From Microbacterium sp. LWH11-1.2 (GTDB lineage Bacteria > Actinomycetota > Actinomycetes > Actinomycetales > Microbacteriaceae), in assembly GCF_038397745.1 (NCBI RefSeq), contig NZ_CP151636.1, positions 1,984,001-2,048,000 of the forward strand: 64,000 nucleotides of DNA, in the 5' to 3' direction. Each line of letters begins with the position of its first letter. Position 1 is the stretch's first letter. The position numbers were made by a program, and so were the translations under genes. This document shows positions 17,304-26,329 of the stretch, in pieces. Below the pieces are notes generated by a model. It had not been told where the DNA came from. It worked only from the letters and a program-made list of their open reading frames with translations, and did no database searches.

Positions 17304-18658
17304 CCCAGCTCTTCGCCCTGCACAGCGCCTACGGACTCGCGACGGCGTCCGCGGCGATCGATGCCGGGCTGCTCGACACGACGACGCCCGAGCATGTCGA
17401 CCGCCTCCTCGTCCCGTTCACCTCGTCGCGCGTCCCGGAGACCACCGTGGGCATCGCTGTCGACCCGGCGCTGCGCTCCCTACGGGAGCGGTTCGGTCGC
17501 ATCGAGGAGCTCGAGGGGATCCTCGGGCCGCTGCATCCGAGCTCGTGGGAACCGTCCGACGGCGACCTGCCCATCCTCGAGCGCCTCCTCACCCGCGTCT
17601 GGTCGCTGGATCCGCACGATCTGGAGCTGTTCGTGCAGAGTCCGCAGGTCGCACCGGCGCGCACGCTGATGTCGCTGTTCCCGCACGCCCGCATCACCGT
17701 GATCGGCGACGGCCTGATGACCTACTCGCCGATGCGGGTGCGCCTGCCGCACACGGTCGCCGCCCGCATCGGACGCGTCGTGCACGCCGACGTCGTGCCC
17801 GGTGTGCGCCCGCTCGTCGGATCGCCGCACGCCGAGATCGTGCCGGTGCCTCCCGCGGTCTTCGCCGCCGCGCTCAGAGAGACGGATGCCGCGGAGACGG
17901 AAGCCCTGTTCGACGAGGAGCTCCCCACCGTGCTCGTGCTCGGGCAGTACCTCTCGGCCCTCGGGCTGATGAGCCCTGCCGAGGAGATCGCCCTCCAGGA
18001 GCAGATGATCGACCGCGCCGCACGGTGGTCGCCACGGCGCATCGTCTTCAAGCCGCATCCGTCGGCTCCTCCGCTGCTGACCGACGCGGTGCGGGCGCGG
18101 GCGACGGCGCAGGGTGCGGCCTTCGAGGAGTATCGCGGCGGCCTCGCCGCCGAACTGCTGGCCGAGCGGCTCGACGCCGTGGCCGTGGTGGCGGGGTTCT
18201 CCACCGCGCTCCCGACCGTGCACGCGCTGTTCGGCCGGGCGATCGGTGCGGCCGGCGCCGACACGGTGCTCCGGCGGTTGACCCCATTCGAGAACAGCAA
18301 CAGGATCCCGGCGACCATCGTCGACGCCCTCACCCGCGACCGCTCGCCGTACGCCGATCCCGCACGCCTGCAGCTGCTGGTCGACGCGGTCGGCTACGCG
18401 ATGCAGCCGGAGCTCGCCGGGCACCTGCGACCCCGGGCCGAAGAGCTCCTCCGCGGGCTCGATGCGCGCGAGCGCGACCGGTACTTCGCGCCGGAGAGGC
18501 TCGCCGACCTGCGGCTGCCCGGGGCCCCGGCCGACGGCATCGTGCGACGGATGCTGCGCCCTGCCGGGGGAGTGGGCAGAGTCGAGGAGTGGCGGCTCAC
18601 GGCCATCGGCGCTCGCCGCAGGGCCGGGCGGGCATGGCGGGCGATACGAGGGAGATGA
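17300..18658 (+). CDS. Polysialyltransferase-family (POLYST, GT52/GT38-like) glycosyltransferase
   Basis: 452 residues. The two short motifs of bacterial sialyl- and polysialyltransferases are visible: HP in RIVFKPHPSAPP (about 248-259) and the downstream Ser/Thr pair in VAGFSTALPT (about 296-305). It overlaps GT2 upstream and neuA downstream by 4 nt each, so it belongs to one translational unit. Together with NeuA and NeuB it likely transfers a nonulosonic acid (sialic acid, KDN or similar) from its CMP-activated form into a surface polymer. Activity is inferred from family and context. Confidence 0.8.
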   Translation: MTQLFALHSAYGLATASAAIDAGLLDTTTPEHVDRLLVPFTSSRVPETTVGIAVDPALRSLRERFGRIEELEGILGPLHPSSWEPSDGDLPILERLLTRVWSLDPHDLELFVQSPQVAPARTLMSLFPHARITVIGDGLMTYSPMRVRLPHTVAARIGRVVHADVVPGVRPLVGSPHAEIVPVPPAVFAAALRETDAAETEALFDEELPTVLVLGQYLSALGLMSPAEEIALQEQMIDRAARWSPRRIVFKPHPSAPPLLTDAVRARATAQGAAFEEYRGGLAAELLAERLDAVAVVAGFSTALPTVHALFGRAIGAAGADTVLRRLTPFENSNRIPATIVDALTRDRSPYADPARLQLLVDAVGYAMQPELAGHLRPRAEELLRGLDARERDRYFAPERLADLRLPGAPADGIVRRMLRPAGGVGRVEEWRLTAIGARRRAGRAWRAIRGR

Positions 18659-19827
18659 CGGTGGAGACGACGGTGGAGACGGTGCCGAGGACGGTGGCGA
18701 TCATTCCGGCGCGCGGTGGATCGAAGCAGGTCCCGCGCAAGAATCTGCAGCGGGTCGGCGGTGTTCCCCTCGTCGAGCGCGCGGTGCGGGCGGCAGTGGC
18801 GGCGAGCATCGACCTGGTCGTGGTCTCGACGGACGACGAGGAGATCGCGGCGGTGGGCGCGGCGGCCGGCGCGCGCGTGATCCGGCGGCCGGCAGAGCTC
18901 TCCGGCGACACCGCCGCATCGGAGAGCGCGATCCTGCATGCGCTCGACGCACTCGAGGCCGACGGCGAGCGTTTCGACATCGTGGCCTTCCTGCAGGCGA
19001 CGTCGCCCTTCATCCCGAGCGATGCCCTGTCCGCAGCGGTCGACGAGGTGCGCGCCGATCGCGCCGACAGCGTCTTCTCGGCGCACCAGACCTATGGGTT
19101 CCTGTGGCGGCGCGACGCCGAGGGCGCGGCGGTCGCGATCAACCACGACGCATCGCACCGGCCGCGGCGTCAGGACCGGGAGCCGCACCACCTCGAGACG
19201 GGCGCCTTCTACGTCTTCCGCGCCGAGGGGTTCCGTCAGAGCCGACACCGCTTCTTCGGGCGCACCCGCGTCGCCGAGGTGCCGGAGTGGACGGCGATCG
19301 AGATCGACGACGAGCACCAGCTGCGCATCGCGCGTGCGCTCGCCGCACTGCATGACACCGTCGGCCCGATCCCGGTGCGGGCCGTCGTCACCGATTTCGA
19401 CGGCGTGCACACCGATGACACGGCGATCATCGACGCCGACGGCGGGGAGCGCGTGCGCGTCAGCCGTGAGGACGGCATGGGCGTGGCGCTGCTGCGCCGG
19501 GCGGGGGTGCCGATGCTGATCCTGTCGACCGAGGTCAATCCCGTCGTCCGCGCGCGCGCCGACAAGCTGCGCGTCCCGGTGCTGCACGGCATCGACGACA
19601 AGGAGGCCGCCCTGCGCGTCTGGGCGCACGACAACGATCTGCCCCTCGCCGACATCGCCTATCTCGGCAACGACGTCAACGACCTCCCCGCCCTGCGCAT
19701 CGTCGGCTGGCCGATCGCGGTCGCGGATGCGCATCCGCTGGTCCTCGCGGAGGCCCGCGTCGTGCTGCGGCGTCGCGGCGGCGACGGTGCTGTTCGCGAG
19801 CTGGTCGAGCGGGTGTTGTCGAGCTGA
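18655..19827 (+). CDS. neuA: CMP-nonulosonate cytidylyltransferase fused to a KdsC-like HAD phosphatase
   Basis: 390 residues in two domains. Residues about 12-230 are a CMP-sialate synthetase with AIIPARGGSKQVPRKNLQRV (CTP loop), LQATSPF, and HHLETGAFYVFR. Residues about 240-390 are a HAD phosphatase of the KDO-8-P phosphatase type, with the nucleophile motif TDFDGVHTDD, the LSTE motif II and YLGNDVNDLPAL. Fusions of this kind let one protein dephosphorylate a nonulosonate 9-phosphate and activate it with CTP. The start ATGA overlaps the previous stop. The combination fits KDN-type or sialic-acid-type biosynthesis. Confidence 0.88.
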   Translation: MTVETTVETVPRTVAIIPARGGSKQVPRKNLQRVGGVPLVERAVRAAVAASIDLVVVSTDDEEIAAVGAAAGARVIRRPAELSGDTAASESAILHALDALEADGERFDIVAFLQATSPFIPSDALSAAVDEVRADRADSVFSAHQTYGFLWRRDAEGAAVAINHDASHRPRRQDREPHHLETGAFYVFRAEGFRQSRHRFFGRTRVAEVPEWTAIEIDDEHQLRIARALAALHDTVGPIPVRAVVTDFDGVHTDDTAIIDADGGERVRVSREDGMGVALLRRAGVPMLILSTEVNPVVRARADKLRVPVLHGIDDKEAALRVWAHDNDLPLADIAYLGNDVNDLPALRIVGWPIAVADAHPLVLAEARVVLRRRGGDGAVRELVERVLSS

Positions 19828-19922
19828 CCGCCGCCGGTAACCCTCCGGTCGCGCGGTGTTCACCCCCGCCGCGTACCCAGGAGGGAGGGGTCCGCGAGGG
19901 CCGTTCGACGACCGGAGGAATC

Positions 19923-20795
19923 ATGACTGTCAGCATCGGCTCACGGGTGATCGGCGGCGGCCGTCCCGCCTACGTCATCGCCGAGATCGGCTTGAACCAC
20001 AACGGAGACGTCGACATCGCGAAGCGGCTCATCGACGTCGCCGCGCGCGCCGGCGCCGACGCCGTGAAGTTCCAGAAGCGCACGCCGGAGATCTCGACCC
20101 CCGAGCACATGCGCGACGTCCCGCGCGAGACGCCGTGGGGGACCATGAGCTACCTCGACTACCGGCGCCGTGTGGAGTTCGGCCGCGACGAGTACGTCGA
20201 GATCGGCGACCACGCCACGATGCAGGGCCTCGACTGGTTCGCCTCGCCGTGGGATGTGCCGAGCGTCGCCTTCCTCGAAGAGCTCAACGTCGTCGCCCAC
20301 AAGGTGGCATCGGCGAGCCTCACCGACACCGAGCTGCTGGTCGCCCTGCGCGAGACCGGCAAGCCCGTCATCCTCTCCACCGGGATGTCGACGATCGAGC
20401 AGATCGACCGGGCGCTCGACACGCTCGGCACGGATCGCGTCGTGCTGATGCACGCCACCTCGACCTATCCGCTCGAGCCGGAGGAGGCGAACCTGCGCGT
20501 GATCTCGACGCTCCGCGACCGCTACGCCGGCGTGCCGGTCGGCTACTCCGGCCACGAGCGCGGGCTGCAGATCTCCCTCGCGGCGGTCGCGCTCGGCGCG
20601 GTCGCGGTCGAGCGCCACATCACGCTCGACCGCACGATGTGGGGCTCCGACCACGCCGCCTCTCTCGAGCCCACCGGTCTCGAGCACCTCGTCCGCGACA
20701 TCCGCGTGATCGAGAAGGCGCTCGGCGACGGCGTCAAGCGGGTGTTCGACAGCGAGCGCGCGCCGATGGCGAAGCTCCGCCGCATCCCCGCATGA
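19923..20795 (+). CDS. neuB: N-acetylneuraminate/KDN synthase-type enzyme lacking the SAF domain
   Basis: 290 residues. The TIM-barrel NeuB domain is complete: VIAEIGLNHNGD near 19-28, AVKFQKRTPE near 47, KVASASLTD, ILSTGMST and VGYSGHE. NeuB enzymes condense PEP with a C6 sugar to a nine-carbon nonulosonic acid. Typical NeuB proteins are about 340 residues because of a C-terminal SAF (antifreeze-like) domain that closes the active site of the partner subunit; that domain is missing here. A GGAGG ribosome site precedes the start. A 95-bp gap separates it from neuA, and the stop overlaps the next start. Confidence 0.88.
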   Translation: MTVSIGSRVIGGGRPAYVIAEIGLNHNGDVDIAKRLIDVAARAGADAVKFQKRTPEISTPEHMRDVPRETPWGTMSYLDYRRRVEFGRDEYVEIGDHATMQGLDWFASPWDVPSVAFLEELNVVAHKVASASLTDTELLVALRETGKPVILSTGMSTIEQIDRALDTLGTDRVVLMHATSTYPLEPEEANLRVISTLRDRYAGVPVGYSGHERGLQISLAAVALGAVAVERHITLDRTMWGSDHAASLEPTGLEHLVRDIRVIEKALGDGVKRVFDSERAPMAKLRRIPA

Positions 20796-22180
20796 CGGAT
20801 GCCGCGGGCATCCGCGTCATAGCGATCGCGGATGCCGACTCGTTCGTGAAGTGGTCGGCTGCCCTCCTCGGCGGCGTCCCGGGTCTCCGGCCGCATCTGC
20901 TCCTCGTGCGTACTCCGCTCACCGCGAGCGTCGAGCAGCAGCGCACGGCCCTCGCCGGCACCGGTCTTCGCCCCGAGGATGTCACGCGCGTGAGCTTCGC
21001 CGAGACGGCCGGATGGCTGGAAGGCCAGCGCCCCGATGTGGTGCTGCTGGCGGGTCGCGGACCGTTCGTCCGGCTCATGGGACGAGTGATCGACTCTCTG
21101 ACGCACCGGCCGGTGACGATCTCGGGCCTCCCCGGCATGGCGATCCCCGCGCAGCGCGGAGCGCTGGACTACCGGCGGCACACGGATCTGCTGGTGGTCC
21201 ACTCGCACCGGGAGGAGCGCGCCTTCGCGGAGCTCAGCCGTCACATCGGCGTCACGATGCCCACAGCGCTCGCGACCCTCCCCTTCGCGCGCCGACGCCA
21301 GCGGATGCTGCGCCCGGAGCGCGCTCGCGTCGAGGCGCTCGCCGCTCGTCCCGGTGGGGTCGCGGTCGCCGAGCGTCCGCCGCTGCCGGTCGCGGTGCGT
21401 CCGCCGGCGACCGACATCGTGTTCGCGGCCCAGGCGCTCGTGCCGGTCGCGCACGAGGAGCGCGTGGAGATCGCCGCGACTCTCGTGCGGGCGGCCGAGG
21501 CGGATCCCGGCCGTCGCGTCGTGGTGAAGCTGCGGTCGCGACCGGGGGAGGCCGAGACGCATCTCGAACGCGATCCCTACGTCGCCCTGCTTCCGCCCCG
21601 CCGACCCCGCAACCTCGTCTTCTCATACGACTCGATGGCGTCGGCACTGGAGAGCGCGGCGGGCCTTGTCACCGTGAGCTCGACCGCGGCCATCGAGGCG
21701 ACCGCCCTCGGCATCCCGGTGATCGCGCTCGACTCCTTCGGCGTGAGCAAGAGCCTCCTGAACACGGTGTTCGTGGGCAGCGGCCTGCTCGGCGGGCGGA
21801 ACGAGGTCGTAGCCGGTCGCTTCCGGCATCCGCACCCCGACTGGCTGCGCGACAACTACTTCCATCCCGAGGCGGAGTCGGACTGGTGGCAGCGGGTGCA
21901 GGAGCTCGTGGCGATGCGCCGGGCCGGCGCCCTTCCGCACCGTCGCGTCCCCGCAGCGCGAGGCGGTGCTCTGCACGACGCGTGGCATCGGGCGAGTGTG
22001 CTCGGGCGCGAGGACCGGTCGCTCCGGGGCGGGCTGGCGCTGACGGTCGGAGCACCGGCCACGCGCGCTCTGTCGGCGGTGCGCCGTCGTCGGGAGCCGT
22101 CGGACGGCGGCACCTGGGTCGACCCGTCGACCGACTTCACGCTCGAGCCGAACCCGTTCCACGACTCGATCCGGCGCTGA
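20792..22180 (+). CDS. DUF6716-like putative glycosyltransferase
   Basis: 462 residues, cytosolic, no signal peptide. The overall build (Rossmann-like N-terminus IRVIAIADADSFVKWSAALL, then a C-terminal domain with VTVSSTAAIEATALGIPVIALDSFGVS near 290-315) resembles GT-B transferases of the polysialyltransferase/LPS heptosyl type. The TVSSTA segment corresponds to the Ser-Ser motif of sialyltransferases, but there is no clear HP motif. I recall it as the DUF6716 family found beside neuB in actinobacteria; this was not checked. It overlaps neuB by 4 nt and is the last gene of the operon. Confidence 0.68.
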   Translation: MTDAAGIRVIAIADADSFVKWSAALLGGVPGLRPHLLLVRTPLTASVEQQRTALAGTGLRPEDVTRVSFAETAGWLEGQRPDVVLLAGRGPFVRLMGRVIDSLTHRPVTISGLPGMAIPAQRGALDYRRHTDLLVVHSHREERAFAELSRHIGVTMPTALATLPFARRRQRMLRPERARVEALAARPGGVAVAERPPLPVAVRPPATDIVFAAQALVPVAHEERVEIAATLVRAAEADPGRRVVVKLRSRPGEAETHLERDPYVALLPPRRPRNLVFSYDSMASALESAAGLVTVSSTAAIEATALGIPVIALDSFGVSKSLLNTVFVGSGLLGGRNEVVAGRFRHPHPDWLRDNYFHPEAESDWWQRVQELVAMRRAGALPHRRVPAARGGALHDAWHRASVLGREDRSLRGGLALTVGAPATRALSAVRRRREPSDGGTWVDPSTDFTLEPNPFHDSIRR

Positions 22181-22317
22181 GCCCGCGGCGCGGACATCCG
22201 GGGCGGCATTCGACGAGCTGCCTCAGGCTCTTGACGGCTGTGCAGCGGCATCCGCTCTGCCAGGGGAAACACGGACGAAGTCTCGCGCGCACGGCGATTC
22301 GCCTGCGGACACGCCGT

Positions 22318-22361
22318 GAGCGGGCCGTGGCATCCGGGATTCCCGACGCCACGGCCCGCTC
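22318..22361. terminator. Bidirectional hairpin between the glycan operon and the ABC exporter
   Basis: A 14-bp perfect stem, GAGCGGGCCGTGGC (22318-22331) with its complement at 22348-22361, separated by 16 nt. It sits between two convergent genes and could terminate both transcripts. No T-run follows on either strand. The remaining part of the 205-bp gap shows nothing else. Confidence 0.7.
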
Positions 22362-22385
22362 GGCTGTGCTTCGAATGCTGTGCAC

Positions 22386-23165
22386 TCAGCTGCTGCGCTT
22401 GATCGCGCGGACCCCGACCACGAGTCCGACGATCGCGACCGCGAGCGCGGACACCCAGCCCCAGAGCACGGTGATGTCGCCGAGGTCGCCCGCGAACAGG
22501 GCGCGTTCGGCCTGCACGACCCAGTTGATCGGGTTGACCGAGGCCACGGCCCGCATCCAGCCCGGAGCGTCGTCGAGCGGCAGCAGCATGCCCGACAGGA
22601 TCAGCAGCGGGAAGATGAGCGACTGCTGCACGCCCCAGAACAGCCACTCGCGGTCCTTCGTGGCGAGGGCCAGCGAGTAGGAGAGCGACCCGAGCCCCAC
22701 GCCGAAGACGGCGAGCAGCGCCAGTCCGATGAGCAGGCCCGGGATGTCGGCGGCGAACCCGAACGGCCACGCGATCAGGACGATCACCAGCGCCTGCACG
22801 ACGATCGGTGCGATCTCCTTGAGTGCGCGCCCGACCAGCAGCGAGGAGCGGGCGAGCGGGGCGACGAGCGTGCGCTCGTGCGAGCCGGTCATCATCTCGT
22901 ACTGCAGATTCGATCCGGTGGCTCCGGTACCGAAGAGCACGATCATGACGAGTACCCCCGGCACGAACCAGGCGAGCGTCTCGCCGGCCGGACGCCCGGA
23001 GTCGCCGATCAGCAGCGGCGCGAACAGCCCCAGGAAGATCAGTGGCTGCAGCAGGCTGAAGATCAGCGTGAAGGGATCGCGGAGCACGGGCTTGAGCTCG
23101 CGGGTGAGCACGTTCCTCGTGTCGCGCGCGAGGTTGGGGCGCACGAGCGTGTCGATGGCGGTCAT
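22386..23165 (-). CDS. ABC-2 type exporter permease (DrrB-like)
   Basis: 259 residues with six predicted membrane helices; the segment LSGMLLPLDDAPGWMRAVASVNPINWVVQA near the C-terminus is typical of ABC-2 permeases of drug and polyketide exporters. The start at 23165 overlaps the 3' end of the ATPase gene by 4 nt, so the two are translated together. Both are divergent from a WYL regulator. Probable role: export of a hydrophobic toxic compound; the substrate is unknown. Confidence 0.9.
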   Translation of the reverse strand: MTAIDTLVRPNLARDTRNVLTRELKPVLRDPFTLIFSLLQPLIFLGLFAPLLIGDSGRPAGETLAWFVPGVLVMIVLFGTGATGSNLQYEMMTGSHERTLVAPLARSSLLVGRALKEIAPIVVQALVIVLIAWPFGFAADIPGLLIGLALLAVFGVGLGSLSYSLALATKDREWLFWGVQQSLIFPLLILSGMLLPLDDAPGWMRAVASVNPINWVVQAERALFAGDLGDITVLWGWVSALAVAIVGLVVGVRAIKRSS

Positions 23166-24211
23166 GAGAGGACTCCTGTCTTGCTGGTCTCGGAAGCGGT
23201 GTCTGCCGCGTCGGAATCGGATGCCTCGTTCTCGGCATCCGTCCCTTCCCCGGCCTCACGGAGGGTGCGGCCGGTGAGCGCGAGGAACACGTCGTCGAGT
23301 GTCGGCGGCACGCCCGTCGCCCGAGTGACGGAGATGCCCGCGGCATCCAACTCGCGGACGATCACGGGCAGCAGCCGGTCGCCGTCCGGCACGGCAAGTG
23401 ACACGGCGTCGCCGTCGAGCGCGACCTTCGCGGTGCTGAGGCGGGCGACCACGGGGTGCGCGCTCGCCGCCGTCGCGGCATCCGCGAAGCCGAAGGTGAG
23501 CACGTCGCCGGCGAGCGTCGCCTTGAGGGCCGTCGCGCTGTCGTCGGCGATGATGCGGCCCTTGTCCATGACCATGACGCGCTCCGCGTAGCGGTCGGCC
23601 TCCTCGAGGTAGTGCGTGGTGAGGAAGACGGTCGTGCCGTGCTGGGTGCGGAGATCGAGGATGTGCTCCCAGAGGTTCGCCCTGCTCTGGGGGTCGAGTC
23701 CGGTGGAGGGCTCGTCGAGGAAGATCAGCGGCGGGGCGTGCATCAGGCCGAGGGCGATGTCGAGCCGGCGCTTCTGCCCGCCGCTGAGCTGCTGCACGCT
23801 CCGCGTCGCGAACGAGGAGAGGTCGAGCGACTCGATCAACTCATCGGCCCGACGGATGCTGTCGCGCTTCGACATGCCGTAGAACGAGCCCTGACTGAGC
23901 AGCTCGTCGCGCACGCGCTGCGAGAAGCTGCCGCTCGTGAGCTGTCCGACGTAGCCGATGCGGGCGCGGACGCCGGCGGCATCCGTCCTGATGTCGTGCC
24001 CGACCACCCGCGCGGTGCCGGCGGTCGGAGGGATGAGCGTCGTCAGCATCCGGAGGCTGGTGGACTTGCCGGCGCCGTTCGGGCCGAGGAACGCGACGAG
24101 CTCGCCGCGGGCGGCTGTGAAGGAGAGGTCGGTGACGGCTTCGACCTTCTTCTTCTTGACGGTGAAGACCTTGGTGAGGCCCTCGGTTTCGATGATGGAT
24201 TCGTTCGTCAT
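23162..24211 (-). CDS. DrrA-family ABC transporter ATP-binding protein
   Basis: 349 residues. Walker A GPNGAGKST (about 43-51), Q-loop YVGQ, signature QLSGGQKRR (about 142-150), Walker B LIFLDEPSTGLD and switch H-loop TTHYLEEADRYAER are all present. The C-terminal 120 residues are the DUF4162-like accessory domain typical of DrrA-type daunorubicin-resistance ATPases, ending in an acidic tail. It works with the overlapping permease gene. Its 5' region contains the dyad at 24235-24249 shared with the WYL regulator. Confidence 0.92.
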   Translation of the reverse strand: MTNESIIETEGLTKVFTVKKKKVEAVTDLSFTAARGELVAFLGPNGAGKSTSLRMLTTLIPPTAGTARVVGHDIRTDAAGVRARIGYVGQLTSGSFSQRVRDELLSQGSFYGMSKRDSIRRADELIESLDLSSFATRSVQQLSGGQKRRLDIALGLMHAPPLIFLDEPSTGLDPQSRANLWEHILDLRTQHGTTVFLTTHYLEEADRYAERVMVMDKGRIIADDSATALKATLAGDVLTFGFADAATAASAHPVVARLSTAKVALDGDAVSLAVPDGDRLLPVIVRELDAAGISVTRATGVPPTLDDVFLALTGRTLREAGEGTDAENEASDSDAADTASETSKTGVLS

Positions 24212-24234
24212 GCTTCGAAGCTAGAAGGCAACCA

Positions 24235-24249
24235 GGACAGATCCTGTCC
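24235..24249. promoter_or_regulatory. Putative operator shared by exporter and WYL regulator
   Basis: GGACAG-ATC-CTGTCC is an inverted repeat with 6-bp perfect arms in the 62-bp gap between the divergent genes. It is 12 bp upstream of CAATCT (24261-24266), which is 7 nt before the regulator start and is the likely -10 box. Binding by the adjacent WYL protein would control both directions. Confidence 0.6.
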
Positions 24250-24273
24250 GCGATTTCTGGCAATCTGTGAGAC

Positions 24274-25260
24274 ATGTCCGACACCACCTCTCGAGCCCTC
24301 GCCCTGCTCAACCTGCTGCAGACGCATCGGCACTGGCCGGGAACCGAACTCGCGACGCGGCTCGGCGTCACCGAGCGCACCGTGCGCCGTGACGTCGACC
24401 GCCTGCGCGAGCTCGGCTACCGGGTCGAATCCACGCCCGGAGCCGCAGGAGGCTATCGCCTCGAGGCAGGGAGCGCCGTGCCGCCGCTGCTGCTCACCGA
24501 CGACGAGGCCGTCACGATGGCCATCGGGCTGCGGGTCGCGGCCACGCAGCAGCTCGTCGGCGGACCGGAGGTCACGCTCACCGCGCTCGCCAAGCTCGAG
24601 CAGGTGCTGCCGCAGGCGCTGCGTCGACGCGTGAACGCGCTCGCGGCCTCGGTGCAGACCCCGCGCATCGGCGACGGTCCCGTGGTCTCGCCCGTGGTGC
24701 TCGGTGAGATCGCCCTCGCCACCCGCGACACCGAGCGGCTGCGCCTGCGGTACGTCGACGCGGCCGGTGCGGAGAGCATCCGCCGCGTCGAGCCCCACGC
24801 GCTGGCACCCGCCGGGCGCAAGTGGTTCCTGCTGTGCTGGGATCTCGATCGAGACGACTGGCGCACGTTCCGCGTCGACCGGATCGAATCGGTCGAGCAC
24901 ACCCGCGTCCTGTTCCCACGCCGGGAGATCACCGAGGCGGAGATCGAGGAGCGGGTGCTCATCGCGTCGTCGTGGTCGCCGCAGAAGGTCGAGGGGGATG
25001 CCGTGATGGAACTGCCGCTCGCCGAGATGCAGGACCGCTTCGGGCCCTGGTGGCAGGGCGCGACGGCCGAGGGGGATACGCACACCCGGTGGCCGATCGG
25101 CGGGTCGGACTGGCGCGAGGCGATGTACGCGTTCCTCTGGATCCCCGAGGGCGTCGAGTACGCGATCACCTTCCCCGATCAGGATCGCGCCGAGCTGCGC
25201 GAGGCGGTGGAGCGTCTGCTGCGGGCGATCGACCGGCCGACGCCGGCGACGCGGGCGTGA
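24274..25260 (+). CDS. YafY-type transcriptional regulator (HTH_11 plus WYL domain)
   Basis: 328 residues: N-terminal winged helix (HWPGTELATRLGVTERTVRRDVDRLRELGYRVESTPG, about 18-55), then a WYL domain near 150-220, here with the sequence ALAPAGRKWFLLCWDLDRDDWRTFRVDRIE, and a C-terminal WCX extension. WYL domains sense nucleotides, nucleic acid or other small ligands. It is divergent from a DrrAB-like exporter with a dyad between the two promoters, the usual arrangement for a dedicated regulator. The transcript is probably leaderless. Confidence 0.9.
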   Translation: MSDTTSRALALLNLLQTHRHWPGTELATRLGVTERTVRRDVDRLRELGYRVESTPGAAGGYRLEAGSAVPPLLLTDDEAVTMAIGLRVAATQQLVGGPEVTLTALAKLEQVLPQALRRRVNALAASVQTPRIGDGPVVSPVVLGEIALATRDTERLRLRYVDAAGAESIRRVEPHALAPAGRKWFLLCWDLDRDDWRTFRVDRIESVEHTRVLFPRREITEAEIEERVLIASSWSPQKVEGDAVMELPLAEMQDRFGPWWQGATAEGDTHTRWPIGGSDWREAMYAFLWIPEGVEYAITFPDQDRAELREAVERLLRAIDRPTPATRA

Positions 25261-25272
25261 CAGCGGTGCCGT

Positions 25273-26190
25273 TCAGGTGAGACTCGGCGGATTCGCGTCG
25301 TCCCAGCGCTGGAAGGTCTGCACCCACCAGAACCACGCGAAGAGACTGAGGGCGGCGGCCTCGCCGAGGAGCACGATCGGGAACGCGCCGAGCTGCTCGC
25401 GGAAGACGAAGGCGGCGAGGAGCAGCAGCAGATCCGCGATCATGAGTCCTGCCACCCAGCGATAGACGGACCTCTGCCGCGCGGTCGGCGGCGTCTCCAT
25501 CTCGTCGACGGGCCCGCGCGAGTGCAGGATCGGCACGGCGGCGAAGATCCCGAAGAAGATCAGCGTCACGGCGAAGTGGATGCTGGGCGGATACGGCCAG
25601 AAGTTGAACGGGAAGTCGGCGTTCAGCCCAGGGAGGAAGGTGAGGCCGGCCATCACGACCGCCGTGACGACGGCGATGACGGAGACGAGGGCGGAACCCG
25701 GCGTCGTGATTCCCCGTCTCGCGCGGATCACGGCCAGCGCGATGACGACGACGATCACGACGACGGCATAGGCGGCGACACCCGCGCGGACATCGTCGAG
25801 GTACGCGGCGGGGACGCATTCCTCCGTGCCGGGGCAGGCGAGCCCGTCGATCGGCTGCTCGGGGTCGATGCCCGTCGGGACGAGCGCGATGAGCGGCGCG
25901 AAGAGGGCGGCGATGTCGAGCAGGATCGTCGCCCGGTTGCGTCCGGACAGTGCGAGGAGTGCGAGAGCGGCGGCGATCAGAGCCCCGACGAACACGTTGC
26001 GCGCCGGGGTGTAGAAGTAGTGGCTGATCGAGGGGAGTGGCTCCCAGCCGAAGGCGAGCGGATCCCACGACACGACGACCGTCTCGATCGCCACGCTCAC
26101 CAGGAGAGCGAAGACCACGAAGACGAGCGACAGCCGCAGGTAGCGATGCGTCTTCTGCGCGGTGGTCGCGGAGTCGAGCGCAGGGGCCAT
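25273..26190 (-). CDS. Multi-pass membrane protein of unknown function
   Basis: 305 residues with about eight transmembrane helices. A longer frame (start 26268) exists, but ATG 26190 is 7 nt from TACCGT (26203-26198), the leaderless pattern seen throughout the window, and the extra 26 residues are not membrane-like. An extracytoplasmic loop contains GLACPGTEECVP, with two Cys likely forming a disulfide. The layout resembles DUF998-type proteins, but I do not recognise the family. It is convergent with the WYL gene with only 12 bp between stops. Confidence 0.65.
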   Translation of the reverse strand: MAPALDSATTAQKTHRYLRLSLVFVVFALLVSVAIETVVVSWDPLAFGWEPLPSISHYFYTPARNVFVGALIAAALALLALSGRNRATILLDIAALFAPLIALVPTGIDPEQPIDGLACPGTEECVPAAYLDDVRAGVAAYAVVVIVVVIALAVIRARRGITTPGSALVSVIAVVTAVVMAGLTFLPGLNADFPFNFWPYPPSIHFAVTLIFFGIFAAVPILHSRGPVDEMETPPTARQRSVYRWVAGLMIADLLLLLAAFVFREQLGAFPIVLLGEAAALSLFAWFWWVQTFQRWDDANPPSLT

Positions 26191-26329
26191 GCCCGTGACG
26201 GTACACCCGACCGCCGACGGCGAACCCGCACGACTCCGGACGATCGGAGGAGTCATCGGAAGACTCATCGGGTTATCTCAGGCAACGATCCTGGCCAAGA
26301 AGGTCACGGCCCGGTAACGTCGTCTCCAT

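Noticed and set aside
17164..18654. Upstream extension of the neuA frame through the polysialyltransferase gene
   Set aside because: Only the part from 18655 has the NeuA motifs; the earlier part is Arg/Ala-rich out-of-frame translation of the transferase gene.
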